Source: CAYTES01 sp964436935
GTDB taxonomy: Bacteria; Patescibacteriota; Gracilibacteria; UBA1369; UBA12473
Assembly (NCBI GenBank): GCA_964436935.1
Contig: CAYTES010000043.1
Coordinates: 1-12,772, forward strand
Reading direction: 5' to 3'
DNA: 12,772 nt
Made by a program: the position numbers and the translations under genes. The notes under the pieces are model-generated. The model ran no database searches. It was not told the origin of the DNA and was given only the letters and a program-made list of their open reading frames with translations. This document shows, piece after piece, positions 1 to 7,613 of the stretch. Position 1 is the stretch's first letter. Each line of letters begins with the position of its first letter.

Positions 1-705
1 ACCACACCCGAAGCAACCAAAGGGCTCGATCTCGCCCTCGCCCGCTGGCATTGTGCCACCAATTTCCCGAAAGAACTCACGGTGGAAACCATCGAAGGAA
101 AAACTTACATCGTTTATGGCTTTCGAAGCGAAAAACTATCCACGGAGTCCATCACTTCCGCCGCAGAAATCGATTCTTGGAAAGCCAATCTGGATAAAAA
201 AGCCCTGAGCTCTCCTCAAGTGAATATTGGCAAAGAATTTGCACAGGCCTTCACGGTCAATGGAGTTGCGGGAGTAATTGGAATAGCGGTATCAATCTTA
301 CTGATCTCTGCCGGCCCTTACCTTTCCAAGGCCTTCAATGCCTTTAAACCCCCTGAGTATGGATCGATTGACGACCTTCTTTCTCAACGCTTTAAAATAG
401 CCAACACGGAAATAGCGACAATAAAAGGAATCAAAATGGTGGATCTGCTGAAATTTTTCGAAGAATCCCAAAAAGAAACTCCAAATTACGAGGAACTGGG
501 ATTGGAAGAGGGGCAACGAGAGGCACTTCAAAAATTTCAAACTCAAGAAGGGGGAAAAACGTTTAAACTGTTCCGGAAAGAATTGATGAGCGGGAAAAAT
601 GGAAACGCATCGACCTATAAAGATCAAACGGATGACCTCATCACCCTCGATCAATTTCTTCAGAAACGGTTCAAAAACGACAAACTGCCATGGAAGACAT
701 CTTAA
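1..705 (+). CDS. Hypothetical membrane protein, 5' end outside window
   Basis: The reading frame is open from base 1 (it begins Thr-Thr-Pro-Glu) and ends with TAA at 703-705, so at least 234 residues are present and the true start lies upstream. The GTG at 82 is an internal Val codon, not a convincing start. About 80 to 110 residues in there is one hydrophobic segment rich in Val, Ile, Gly and Leu (about 265-330), compatible with a single membrane span. It is followed by a long charged region with many Lys and Glu, probably helical and soluble. I recognise no family and no catalytic motif. The next gene starts 56 bases downstream on the same strand, so the two may be co-transcribed. Confidence 0.7.
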   Translation, partial: TTPEATKGLDLALARWHCATNFPKELTVETIEGKTYIVYGFRSEKLSTESITSAAEIDSWKANLDKKALSSPQVNIGKEFAQAFTVNGVAGVIGIAVSILLISAGPYLSKAFNAFKPPEYGSIDDLLSQRFKIANTEIATIKGIKMVDLLKFFEESQKETPNYEELGLEEGQREALQKFQTQEGGKTFKLFRKELMSGKNGNASTYKDQTDDLITLDQFLQKRFKNDKLPWKTS

Positions 706-761
706 CCTTATCGCAAAGCAGTTTCCATGCTATATTTTAATCCAATAAAATCACTCTCCCC

Positions 762-1277
762 ATGACTCCAGACCCTTCCTCCACTCAAAACAATTCAACG
801 GGCACCACAACGACCACGGCGGTGACCCCTCCGGTTTCGCCCCCAGCCGCCACAGAGCCAACCAAGGCTTCCACTGCTTCCTCCACGACCACAACTTCAG
901 CGGCCCAAATTCCGACCGCCATCGCCCAAAAATATCCCGACTTAACAGGACTCATCAACGAGACCGAATCCATGACGCAGGAGGAACGCGACTATTGGTA
1001 CCAGATTTTGCCGATCATGACGGACGAACAAGTGGAAAAATTGAGAGGCATTTTGGTCCACGAAAAAGAACAATTGTCCAAACTGGACCAAGAGTATGAA
1101 CAGGAATTGACCAAATTGAATGAAAAACACCTTCTGGAATGGAAGGAACATGAAGCGCGCGAAAAACGCGAACAACTGCGCTCGGCCGAAAGCCAAACCG
1201 AAGCCGAAGAAGCGGCCAACGAAGCGGCGTTATTGGCACAGTTGAGTGCCATGGACGACTCCGCGCCCCAGGCTTAA
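762..1277 (+). CDS. Thr/Ser/Pro-rich and coiled-coil hypothetical protein
   Basis: A 171-residue protein in two parts. Residues 1-50 are low-complexity Thr, Ser, Pro and Ala and should be disordered. From about residue 68 there is a charged helix: a short segment with MTQEERDYWYQIL and MTDEQVEKLRGIL, then a long Glu/Lys/Gln heptad-like stretch (about 90-160) expected to form a coiled coil, and an Ala-rich tail. No signal peptide or membrane span is seen, so a cytoplasmic scaffold-like role is possible, but that is inference. The ATG at 762 follows a pyrimidine-rich CTCTCCCC tract with no Shine-Dalgarno sequence. A TATATT at 731-736 could be a -10 box with only a poor -35. Small acidic proteins with this two-part plan are, from memory, common among uncultured Patescibacteria. 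Confidence 0.75.
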   Translation: MTPDPSSTQNNSTGTTTTTAVTPPVSPPAATEPTKASTASSTTTTSAAQIPTAIAQKYPDLTGLINETESMTQEERDYWYQILPIMTDEQVEKLRGILVHEKEQLSKLDQEYEQELTKLNEKHLLEWKEHEAREKREQLRSAESQTEAEEAANEAALLAQLSAMDDSAPQA

Positions 1278-1310
1278 CGCCCTAAATCCTAATTTTTAGA
1301 GGACTCATTT

Positions 1311-1736
1311 TTAAGATCCACAAAATAATTCCTGGTAGAAGCTTATAATTATTTTTCTCTGCGCTTTTTGGTGAAAATCAAACGCATCAATCAATCTCCC
1401 AAAGCACCACAATCGCGCTTGGACCTCTTGATGACTCACCTTATCTGATGTAACAAAATCGGGCTCGGATTCTAAAAAAGCGTCTAATCGTAATACCGTA
1501 TGCCTTAATCGAAAAAGAGTTTCTAAAATATCAAACTTAGGCATCACATAATCAAATTGCAAAGAGCTCAACACTTGCGCCAAAACATCAGAAACGACCT
1601 CTATATTGTCACGCTTTTCCCGATGAGATTCCGGTATTGGAGTCGCATAATGCCGAATATGAGTATCCAAAGGTTTTTGTGTTCTTTCTAAAATTTCCCA
1701 CGTGACCTGATCGTATTTATCTAAATTCATATTCAT
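1311..1736 (-). CDS. Hypothetical protein, about 141 residues
   Basis: Unrecognised soluble protein rich in aromatic and charged residues, probably all-helical. It contains a Leu/Arg helix around LFRLRHTVLRLDAFL and ends near FYQELFCGS. I chose the ATG at 1736 (Met-Asn-Met-Asn-Leu). The frame continues upstream to a TTG at 1775, which would add 13 hydrophobic residues and sit 15 bases after the sortase stop. Neither start has a Shine-Dalgarno sequence. The gene follows the sortase gene closely on the same strand and may be read from the same transcript, but the protein shows no export signal or sorting motif linking it to sortase. It converges with the coiled-coil gene to its left, with 33 bases between the stops. 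Confidence 0.6.
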   Translation of the reverse strand: MNMNLDKYDQVTWEILERTQKPLDTHIRHYATPIPESHREKRDNIEVVSDVLAQVLSSLQFDYVMPKFDILETLFRLRHTVLRLDAFLESEPDFVTSDKVSHQEVQARLWCFGRLIDAFDFHQKAQRKIIISFYQELFCGS

Positions 1737-1790
1737 CAAAATGATAAGAAAAGATCTTAGTTTATTCTCTATCAAAAAGCAATTCCATCC

Positions 1791-2882
1791 CTACTCCACC
1801 TCCTTGGCAATCACGACCAAACGCCGAATGTTCGTCCCGACGGGGGTGCAGGTCATGAGAGTCAGCGTCTTCTCATTTTCATCTTGAGACAACACACTCA
1901 CATCTTTATTTTTGACCTGCTTAATCTCTTCAATTTTATAATGATGAGAGTCACCATGGTGCTGAACCTCAATTTCATCTCCAACTTTAAGCGTATGGAG
2001 AAGCGCAAAAACATCTTTGTATCGACCATCATCCCATAAATAATAAGAGCTGTGGCCGGTGATGAATATGTTTCCTTTTTCTCCCGGCTCTGCGGTTCCC
2101 GGATAGTGGATCACGCCTCTTTTAAGATCATCCTGAAATGTTTTTTCCAACGATTCCCACTGAGCGTTGAGCAATTGCTTGGGATCGCTAAAGATAACCG
2201 GTACATTTTTATTGATTTTGGGAATGATCAAACGGGTGTCCGGAGGGAGAACATTCAAATGGAGAGCGGTTGTCAATTCAGGTAAAATTTCCGACATGGA
2301 AGGTTCATCCACCACAGGAACCTGTATCGCAAGCGGATTCGACGATACAGGAAGAAGCTTTTCCTCTTCCTCCACCAAACCGCTATCCGCAGTGAACAGA
2401 TTTGTACGCAGGGTTTGGCCCGACTCGGCCCACCAGACTTTAAGGATCTGAGAATAGGCCTCGGCATTGACCGCAAAAAATCCCATAAAAAAAAGAAAAG
2501 AAGAAAAAAGACTCACTCTCAGCATATACTTAAATCCCATCACCAGATTCGACAATCGAAAAAAGTGAAAAAAAGTATCCCCCGTCTGTTTTAAACTAAA
2601 CGACATTGCATTTCTCGCATCACCCATTCGATTTTTAACCGAGCGGAGGGGACGAGAAAACATGGAAAGTGAAAGCCGAGGCAAAGCAGGGATCTGGGCC
2701 GAAGGAAAATGCCACTTTTTCTTTAAAATACGCCTTGATACAGGCAAAAATGTCTGGCGAATCTCCTGAATTTCACGTTCCACCCAAGGTGCCGAAGATT
2801 CCAAATGAGGAATCACATAGTACTCCCAAGCGTTCAACCGAGAAGGCCCTTTCTTCTTTCGTTTCAACCAGCGAATTCCCAT
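1791..2882 (-). CDS. Class C60 sortase with long basic cytoplasmic N-terminus
   Basis: A 363-residue membrane-anchored sortase, a transpeptidase that cleaves a C-terminal sorting signal and joins the protein to a cell-surface nucleophile. The catalytic domain (about 208-363) has the family triad: His277 in ITGHSS, Cys345 in LMTCTPVG and Arg354 in RRLVVIA. A single membrane span lies at about 123-141, followed by an extracytoplasmic acidic linker. Residues 1-120 are unusually long and Lys/Arg-rich for a sortase, whose cytoplasmic tail is normally very short; no known domain is visible there. No LPxTG-like substrate is encoded in the window. A near-consensus promoter lies immediately upstream and the ATG has no Shine-Dalgarno sequence. 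The fold assignment is firm; the subclass (D/E-like) is not. Confidence 0.93.
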   Translation of the reverse strand: MGIRWLKRKKKGPSRLNAWEYYVIPHLESSAPWVEREIQEIRQTFLPVSRRILKKKWHFPSAQIPALPRLSLSMFSRPLRSVKNRMGDARNAMSFSLKQTGDTFFHFFRLSNLVMGFKYMLRVSLFSSFLFFMGFFAVNAEAYSQILKVWWAESGQTLRTNLFTADSGLVEEEEKLLPVSSNPLAIQVPVVDEPSMSEILPELTTALHLNVLPPDTRLIIPKINKNVPVIFSDPKQLLNAQWESLEKTFQDDLKRGVIHYPGTAEPGEKGNIFITGHSSYYLWDDGRYKDVFALLHTLKVGDEIEVQHHGDSHHYKIEEIKQVKNKDVSVLSQDENEKTLTLMTCTPVGTNIRRLVVIAKEVE

Positions 2883-2910
2883 TGGGAAAAATCAAAAAAT
2901 AAATCTTATT

Positions 2911-2939
2911 ATTATACCTGATTACAGCGTTTTTCTCAA
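2911..2939 (-). promoter_or_regulatory. Sigma70-type promoter for the sortase gene
   Basis: Read on the minus strand: -35 TTGAGA (2939-2934), a 17-base spacer, and a perfect -10 TATAAT (2916-2911). Transcription would start near 2904, giving a leader of about 22 nt before the ATG at 2882. The leader is A/T-rich and ends in TTTTTCCC with no Shine-Dalgarno sequence. The box also lies only 10 bases after the mnmA stop codon, so the sortase gene can be expressed independently of mnmA. Confidence 0.75.
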
Positions 2940-2948
2940 CGTTAAAAT

Positions 2949-4016
2949 TCACTCACCGACAATAGTGGCAATTCCCCTACAGATCTCTCCCTCATAAAAA
3001 ACAGCAAACTGACCCGGGGCCAATCCTTGATCTGAGCCCACCAGTTCCACCTGAACTTCCTCGTTTCCATTCCATTTCAGCGTGGCATCATACCGCTGCT
3101 GTCCGTGCCGAATTTTGACTTTTAAGGGAAGCGGGGCTTGCGTATGGACCGGCTCACCCGAAATCCAATGCAAAGCATGTGCCCGAAAACAATTTCGGGG
3201 TTTATCCTCCACGTGGTAGTGATTGGAAATAAAAACCCGGTTGGTCACAATGTCCTTGGAAACAACAAACCACGGCCCCCCACTCAATCCGATCCCTTTA
3301 CGCTGGCCAATCGTATAATACCAGTATCCCTGATGACACCCCAAAACTTTTCCGGTTTCAAATTCGACCAACTCACCTTGTTTTTCCCCCAAATGATGCT
3401 TCACAAACTCATCAAAAGGGATGGAACCCAAAAAACAAATCCCTTGACTGTCTTTACGATCGGCATTGGGCAACTCATACTTTTTTGCCAACTCCCGAAC
3501 CTCACTTTTGAGATAATCCCCAATCGGAAACAACGCCCGCGAAAGTTGGGATTGACTCAAATGCGCCAAAAAATAAGTTTGATCCTTCCACGTATCCTTC
3601 GCGGTTTTCAAGAAAAAAACACCCTCCTTCTCTTCCACGCGAGCGTAGTGACCTGTCGCCACTTTTTCAAAAGAAGCATCGATCCTTTCATAAAATTTCC
3701 CAAACTTAATCTTTTGATTGCAAAGCACATCGGGATTGGGCGTCCGGCCCGCCTTTACTTCCACAAGCGTGTAACGAATGACTTCGTCCCAATATTCTTT
3801 TTGAAGCGGAATCACCTGCAGGGGAACATCGAGCCGATCGCAAATCGCACGAACATAGCCCAAATCTTCTTCCCAAGGACATTCTCCCAGATAAGATAAC
3901 TCATCCTCCAGCCAAATTTTTAAATAAAACACGGTCAACTCATGTCCTTGCTCCTTCAAAAGATGAAGCGCAACCGAGCTATCCACGCCCCCCGACGCCA
4001 ATACCGCTATTTTCAT
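2949..4016 (-). CDS. mnmA: tRNA-specific 2-thiouridylase MnmA
   Basis: A 355-residue enzyme that adenylates and thiolates U34 in the anticodon of tRNA-Glu, -Gln and -Lys, using sulfur relayed to a catalytic Cys persulfide. The ATP-pyrophosphatase P-loop SGGVDSS is at residues 8-14. The two catalytic cysteines are Cys99 (NPDVLCNQKIKFG) and Cys194 (DSQGICFLG). The tRNA-binding segment GHYAR is at about 122-126, and the C-terminal beta-barrel runs to GIATIVGE. Length is normal. The N-terminal region reads FYLKIWLEDE, then LGECPWEEDL, where E. coli-type enzymes have VFMKNW; this resembles the plant/chloroplast subgroup as I remember it. The stop is TGA. The gene is divergent from rel, and its start at 4016 has no Shine-Dalgarno sequence. 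Confidence 0.95.
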   Translation of the reverse strand: MKIAVLASGGVDSSVALHLLKEQGHELTVFYLKIWLEDELSYLGECPWEEDLGYVRAICDRLDVPLQVIPLQKEYWDEVIRYTLVEVKAGRTPNPDVLCNQKIKFGKFYERIDASFEKVATGHYARVEEKEGVFFLKTAKDTWKDQTYFLAHLSQSQLSRALFPIGDYLKSEVRELAKKYELPNADRKDSQGICFLGSIPFDEFVKHHLGEKQGELVEFETGKVLGCHQGYWYYTIGQRKGIGLSGGPWFVVSKDIVTNRVFISNHYHVEDKPRNCFRAHALHWISGEPVHTQAPLPLKVKIRHGQQRYDATLKWNGNEEVQVELVGSDQGLAPGQFAVFYEGEICRGIATIVGE

Positions 4017-4034
4017 ACATTCAAAATAAATTTT

Positions 4035-4051
4035 GATTTTGAACCAAAATC
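4035..4051. promoter_or_regulatory. Operator-like palindrome at mnmA promoter
   Basis: GATTTTG (4035-4041), spacer AAC, then CAAAATC (4045-4051): a perfect 7-bp inverted repeat covering the predicted mnmA transcription start and the edge of its -10 box. The position would suit a repressor site or a small hairpin at the mRNA 5' end. It is A/T-rich and could be chance. Confidence 0.3.
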
Positions 4052-4077
4052 ATAACTTCTTCCCTCTCAACAGGCAA
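4049..4077 (-). promoter_or_regulatory. Sigma70-type promoter for mnmA
   Basis: On the minus strand: -35 TTGCCT (4077-4072), 17-base spacer, -10 TATGAT (4054-4049). The predicted start of transcription is near 4042, leaving a leader of about 26 nt without a Shine-Dalgarno sequence before the ATG at 4016. A perfect 7-bp palindrome overlaps the downstream edge of the -10 box. Confidence 0.6.
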
Positions 4078-4136
4078 CACTTCATCGGCGTTACACCAAA
4101 AATTCATTTTTTGGCATCAGTTCGATCGATTCTCCC

Positions 4137-4165
4137 TTGTGGTTTTTTGGATTTAATGGAATAAT
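4137..4165 (+). promoter_or_regulatory. Weak candidate promoter for rel
   Basis: TTGTGG (4137-4142), 17-base spacer, AATAAT (4160-4165). Both boxes are poor matches, but the spacing is right and the position gives a leader of about 20 nt to the ATG at 4191, as for other genes here. A CCAAAAA/TTTTTGG inverted repeat (4096-4102 with 4108-4114) lies just upstream. Confidence 0.28.
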
Positions 4166-4190
4166 TATCCTTAACATTCAAGCTATTTTT

Positions 4191-6233
4191 ATGCCTGCCG
4201 TAACGATTAAAATTCTGATCAAAAAAGCCCGCGCTTACCTTCCCAATTTGGACGAAGCTCGGATTAAACGTGCGTACGATTTTGCAGAAAAAGCCCATGA
4301 AGGACAGGTCCGGATGAACGGAATCCCCTACATCACTCATCCGCTTACCGCCGCAACCATTTTAACGGATTTTCACTTGGACGAAGACGCACTGATCGCG
4401 TGCTTACTCCATGACGTTCCCGAAGATACTTCTCATGGAATTGAAGAAATCGAACAAGAATTCGGAAAAACCATCGCTTTCTTAGTGAATGGAGTGACCA
4501 AGCTCTCAAAGATGAAATACCGAAATAACATGATGGAGCGTCAAATCGATTCCCTAAAAAAATTCTTCCTTCACAGCGCCCACGATCTGCGGATCATCTT
4601 AATCAAACTCGGAGATCGCCTCCATAATCTTCAAACCCTGGAGTTTGTTCACGATGAAAAGCAAATGCGCGTCGCACGGGAAACGCTTGAAATTTATGTC
4701 CCCATCGCAAACCTCCTGGGAATTTGGGGCATTAAATCTCAACTGGAAGACCTTTGTTTTCGCTATCTCTACCCTAAAGAATGGGAGGAAATGCAGCACA
4801 AGATGAGCCGATTGTCGTCTCTCAATTTGAAAAAAATCCATTTCATGGAAAAAAAACTCAAACAAGCGCTTAAATCGCAGGACATTTCCTCTGAAATCTC
4901 TTATCGACCCAAAACGTTATTCAGTATTTTTCGAAAAATAGTGGATACGGGCCGACGCTTTGAAGAAATGAATGATTTGATTGGGTTCCGAGTGATCGTG
5001 AAGGATACGGATGCCTGCTATCGCGCCCTGGGAACCATCCATCATGTATTCCCTCCCAAATCCGGACGGATCAAAGATTACATTGCAGTTCCCAAGTCCA
5101 ATGGCTATCAAGCGCTTCACACGACGGTTTTCGGAATGAACGGACTGGTGACGGAATTTCAAATTCGAACCCAAGAGATGCATTGCGCCGCAGAATATGG
5201 AGTGGCCGCTCACTATTTCTATAAAAAAACCACGGAAAACGGAATGAAAGCCCCGCCCAAAATCTCACATTGGATGCAAAAAGTGCTGGACCTTCAAAAA
5301 GAATTCAAAAGCAATGCCGATTTCCTTAAAAATTTAAAAGTTGATATTTTCAGGGATCGCATTTTTGTCTTTACCCCGAAAGGAGACGTCTTTGATCTCC
5401 CAGAAGGCGCCATCGGAGTCGATTTTGCGTACCATATTCATTCCGATCTAGGAAATCGCGCCGTTAAAATTTATCGCAACGGCAAGCCTCATCCCATGAC
5501 CAGTGTGCTGAAAAATGGAGAAACCATTGAAGTCACCGCTGCGGAAGAACAAACACTACCTCCTCGAGAATGGCTCGAAAAAGTAAAAACCAATCTCGCC
5601 AAAAGAAAGATAAAAGAAGCCCTCAAAAAACAAACCTCCGAACGAGCCTATGACGAAGGTGTCATTTTTCTCAAAAAAGCACTCAAGAGATACGGACTTC
5701 CCACCCTCAATCATTTGCACAAAGATCAAAAAACGCACCTTATCCAATCCTTTCATGCGTCACATTGGCGCGACTTCCTGGTGTCGGTCGGGAATGGAAT
5801 TGTCTCTCAACATGAGTTCATTGAAGCCCTTTATACTCCCGAACAAATCCTAGGCAAACCTCACTACCACAAAGAAGTGAATTATACCCCACTCCCAAAG
5901 CTCAACCATCAAATGGATCGAGGCATAGTTTCTCCCTCCATGATACACACCGCGCCCTACTATCGGATCACCCTTGTGGTTAAAACCGTGAACCGCGTGG
6001 GGCTGCTTCGTGATCTAGGCTCTCAACTTTCCGAACTCGGCGTGAATATCCATCGAATTGGAGTACGCACGCAAAAAGGCAACCGAAAAGAAGTACTTCT
6101 CGATACGGTAATCGAAGTGATTGACCTTCTTCAACTGGAAAACGCGTGTGATGGCATTGAATCCATCGAAGGAATTCTTGACGTTTCGCGATGTGTTTTA
6201 CCCAAGAAAAAATCCACACCATCCTCGACGTAA
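4191..6233 (+). CDS. rel: Bifunctional (p)ppGpp synthetase/hydrolase Rel
   Basis: A 680-residue stringent-response enzyme, full length for the family. The N-terminal HD hydrolase domain keeps its metal ligands: His50 (ITHPL), His74-Asp75 in HDVPEDT with Glu78-Asp79, and Asp142 in KLGDRLHN. The synthetase domain (about 235-345) has RIKD at 293-296, the RxKD signature of Rel/SpoT rather than the EFDD of RelA, with Tyr306 in NGYQALH and Glu322 in EFQIRT. A TGS domain follows (about 388-450), then a ribosome-directed helical region and a C-terminal ACT domain (about 605-675). Both activities therefore look intact, so this is probably the sole long RSH protein. I use the ATG at 4191: the frame extends to a TTG at 4137, but those 18 residues are not family-like. 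No Shine-Dalgarno sequence. Confidence 0.95.
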   Translation: MPAVTIKILIKKARAYLPNLDEARIKRAYDFAEKAHEGQVRMNGIPYITHPLTAATILTDFHLDEDALIACLLHDVPEDTSHGIEEIEQEFGKTIAFLVNGVTKLSKMKYRNNMMERQIDSLKKFFLHSAHDLRIILIKLGDRLHNLQTLEFVHDEKQMRVARETLEIYVPIANLLGIWGIKSQLEDLCFRYLYPKEWEEMQHKMSRLSSLNLKKIHFMEKKLKQALKSQDISSEISYRPKTLFSIFRKIVDTGRRFEEMNDLIGFRVIVKDTDACYRALGTIHHVFPPKSGRIKDYIAVPKSNGYQALHTTVFGMNGLVTEFQIRTQEMHCAAEYGVAAHYFYKKTTENGMKAPPKISHWMQKVLDLQKEFKSNADFLKNLKVDIFRDRIFVFTPKGDVFDLPEGAIGVDFAYHIHSDLGNRAVKIYRNGKPHPMTSVLKNGETIEVTAAEEQTLPPREWLEKVKTNLAKRKIKEALKKQTSERAYDEGVIFLKKALKRYGLPTLNHLHKDQKTHLIQSFHASHWRDFLVSVGNGIVSQHEFIEALYTPEQILGKPHYHKEVNYTPLPKLNHQMDRGIVSPSMIHTAPYYRITLVVKTVNRVGLLRDLGSQLSELGVNIHRIGVRTQKGNRKEVLLDTVIEVIDLLQLENACDGIESIEGILDVSRCVLPKKKSTPSST

Positions 6234-6248
6234 TGGAAAGAGGGCGGC

Positions 6249-6965
6249 TTAGCTTCCAAACAAATGAACGGCTTCGGCAAGGTTAAGCTTATGCTCAAGC
6301 AGGGCCCTTCCAATGAGCACCCCCGTTGTTTTGATGCTCTTTAATATTTTTAAATCTTCCATACTGACCACGCCTCCGCACGAAAAAATTTGCGCGCGAT
6401 TTCCCAAAAGGAGAATAAGCCGATCCACATCATCATAATTGGGATGGTATAAGGCCCCTTGGCGCTCCATATCGGTAGTGATGATACGGGTCACTCCTTT
6501 TTCCACCATTTGCTCGGCAATCTCGATCACTTCGTCGGATTCTTCGGGAAGACTATCGGACTCCACCCATTCTCGGCGCGATTTAATCCCCAAAAAAATC
6601 CTCTCCGTGCCGTATTTTTGAATAGCCTGCGGAATAAAATCACGACCGGATACTCCAATCACCACCTCGGAAACGCCCAATTCAAACAACATTTCAATAT
6701 GCTCCATGGAACGGATTCCTCCCGCCACCTGAACCGGTATCTCCAAATGATCGCAAAGCTGCCCGATGAGTTTAAGATTCACCGGCTTCTCTTGTAAGCT
6801 TCCATCCCAATCGACACAGTGAAATTTAGGGGCTCCCTGCCGCTGAAATTCCAAGGCCTTGTTCACGGGACTACCCCCATAGGTTTTCTTTTGGGCGTTG
6901 TCCTTACCTTTGTAAAGCGAAATGCAGCGACCTTTTTGAAGGGTGAAAGAAGGAATGATCAGCAT
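6249..6965 (-). CDS. HisA-like (beta/alpha)8 barrel lacking catalytic aspartates
   Basis: A 238-residue protein of the HisA/HisF family, whose HisA member isomerises ProFAR to PRFAR in histidine synthesis. Family landmarks: IIPSFTLQKGRC at the N-terminus, HCVDWDGS (49-56), the phosphate-binding VAGGIRS (80-86), TDMERQG (164-170), SCGGV (195-199) and LIGRALLE. The two catalytic residues are replaced: Asp8 of IPAID is Thr8, and the Asp of the GID-A/C-R motif on strand 5 is Lys128 (LGIKSR). No other his gene is nearby. It may be a non-catalytic or differently acting relative, so I withhold the symbol hisA. The stop lies 15 bases from the convergent rel stop. The ATG sits two bases from the 6968-7125 palindromic element and has no Shine-Dalgarno sequence. 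Confidence 0.88.
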   Translation of the reverse strand: MLIIPSFTLQKGRCISLYKGKDNAQKKTYGGSPVNKALEFQRQGAPKFHCVDWDGSLQEKPVNLKLIGQLCDHLEIPVQVAGGIRSMEHIEMLFELGVSEVVIGVSGRDFIPQAIQKYGTERIFLGIKSRREWVESDSLPEESDEVIEIAEQMVEKGVTRIITTDMERQGALYHPNYDDVDRLILLLGNRAQIFSCGGVVSMEDLKILKSIKTTGVLIGRALLEHKLNLAEAVHLFGS

Positions 6966-6967
6966 CT

Positions 6968-7125
6968 AGGCTCTGTCAAGAAATAAATTGTTGAGATAAA
7001 TGGCGAGGCACCCTCCATGCGAGGCAGGAGGAGCGCGCATACATAACGTATGTAAACGACGAATAACGAAGCAGGGAGGGATGGTCGCCATTTTAGCTTG
7101 ATAAGGTTATTTGTTGATAGAGCCT
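6968..7125. mobile_element. 158-bp imperfect palindrome, MITE-like
   Basis: Both ends start AGGCTCTRTCAAsAAATAA reading inward. The left arm (6968-7016) and the reverse complement of the right arm (7125-7075) match over about 50 bases, roughly three quarters identical by eye, including shared AATGGCGA and CCCTCC blocks. The centre is marked by CATAC-ATAAC-GTATG (7038-7052). The interior has no plausible gene. Terminal repeats, palindromic form and intergenic position fit a non-autonomous miniature element or a large REP-like repeat. No clear target duplication is visible, and no second copy is in the window. It fills the spacer between the lipoprotein stop (TAA at 7127-7125) and the HisA-like ATG (6965), so it would form a large hairpin in a joint mRNA. 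Confidence 0.6.
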
Positions 7126-7613
7126 TAGTTGAGTTCAAACGTTTTAAGAATGTCTGCAACCTCTTCCATCCGTTCTTCCATTTTTTCATTGGCCTCATAT
7201 TGTGCCCTATCCCAGGCGAAAACCCAGACTTCATTCTCAGCGACAAAAATAGGAGCGGGGCCTTCGGTATCGCTGATTTGCTCCCACTGAGCCTTGGAGA
7301 AAACCCCAATATTGAACAAGCTATCCTGCTCCTCAAAACCAAAGTCGATGGATTGGCTTTCGCCAAGCTCCCCCCAATTCAACGTCCTGAGCGCGGTTTG
7401 GTAACCCACCCAAGTTTCAGGAAATTGGAGACTAAAATTGTATTCACTGTTGGTATATGTCAAATCGGATTCCGTGATAGTGTCGGTTTCAAGCGTTTCT
7501 TCTGAAGTCGGGGTGTTTAAGTCCCCGTCTTCAGAAACGTCTGTATTTTGACAACCGGCCAAAGGAAGCGCCACCAAGAGCATAAGAATAAGAAAAGCAA
7601 TTTTGAAGTTCAT
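7125..7613 (-). CDS. Lipoprotein with PsbP-like domain
   Basis: A 162-residue secreted lipoprotein. It begins MNFK, has a hydrophobic h-region and the lipobox LPLAGC, with lipidation expected at Cys21. An acidic Thr/Ser/Glu/Asp linker follows (about 22-53). The mature domain starts YTNSEYNFSLQFPETW, a pattern typical of PsbP-like extracytoplasmic domains, and ends in a Glu-rich helix (MEERMEEVADILKTF). In bacteria this family is a common small surface or periplasmic fold with no defined reaction. The ATG at 7613 is preferred over an in-frame TTG six bases upstream because it gives a standard signal peptide. There is no Shine-Dalgarno sequence. The stop codon touches the end of the palindromic element. 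It is divergent from the small secreted peptide gene. Confidence 0.85.
   Translation of the reverse strand: MNFKIAFLILMLLVALPLAGCQNTDVSEDGDLNTPTSEETLETDTITESDLTYTNSEYNFSLQFPETWVGYQTALRTLNWGELGESQSIDFGFEEQDSLFNIGVFSKAQWEQISDTEGPAPIFVAENEVWVFAWDRAQYEANEKMEERMEEVADILKTFELN

Noticed and set aside
82..705. GTG at 82 as the start of the first gene
   Set aside because: The frame is open through base 1 with similar protein character, so the gene is cut by the window edge and 82 is internal.
1281..1313. CTAAA/TTTAG inverted repeat with T tract as a terminator between convergent genes
   Set aside because: The stem is only five A/T-rich pairs, too weak to call.
3138..3899. Long plus-strand open frame (253 codons) opposite mnmA
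   Set aside because: An antisense shadow of mnmA with no family features; mnmA is certain on the other strand.
4137..4190. TTG at 4137 as the rel start
   Set aside because: The added residues are not family-like; ATG 4191 matches the normal N-terminus, and 4137 falls in the likely promoter.
6959..7366. Minus-strand open frame across the palindromic element
   Set aside because: It overlaps the lipoprotein gene in another frame and reads through the repeat; no protein character.
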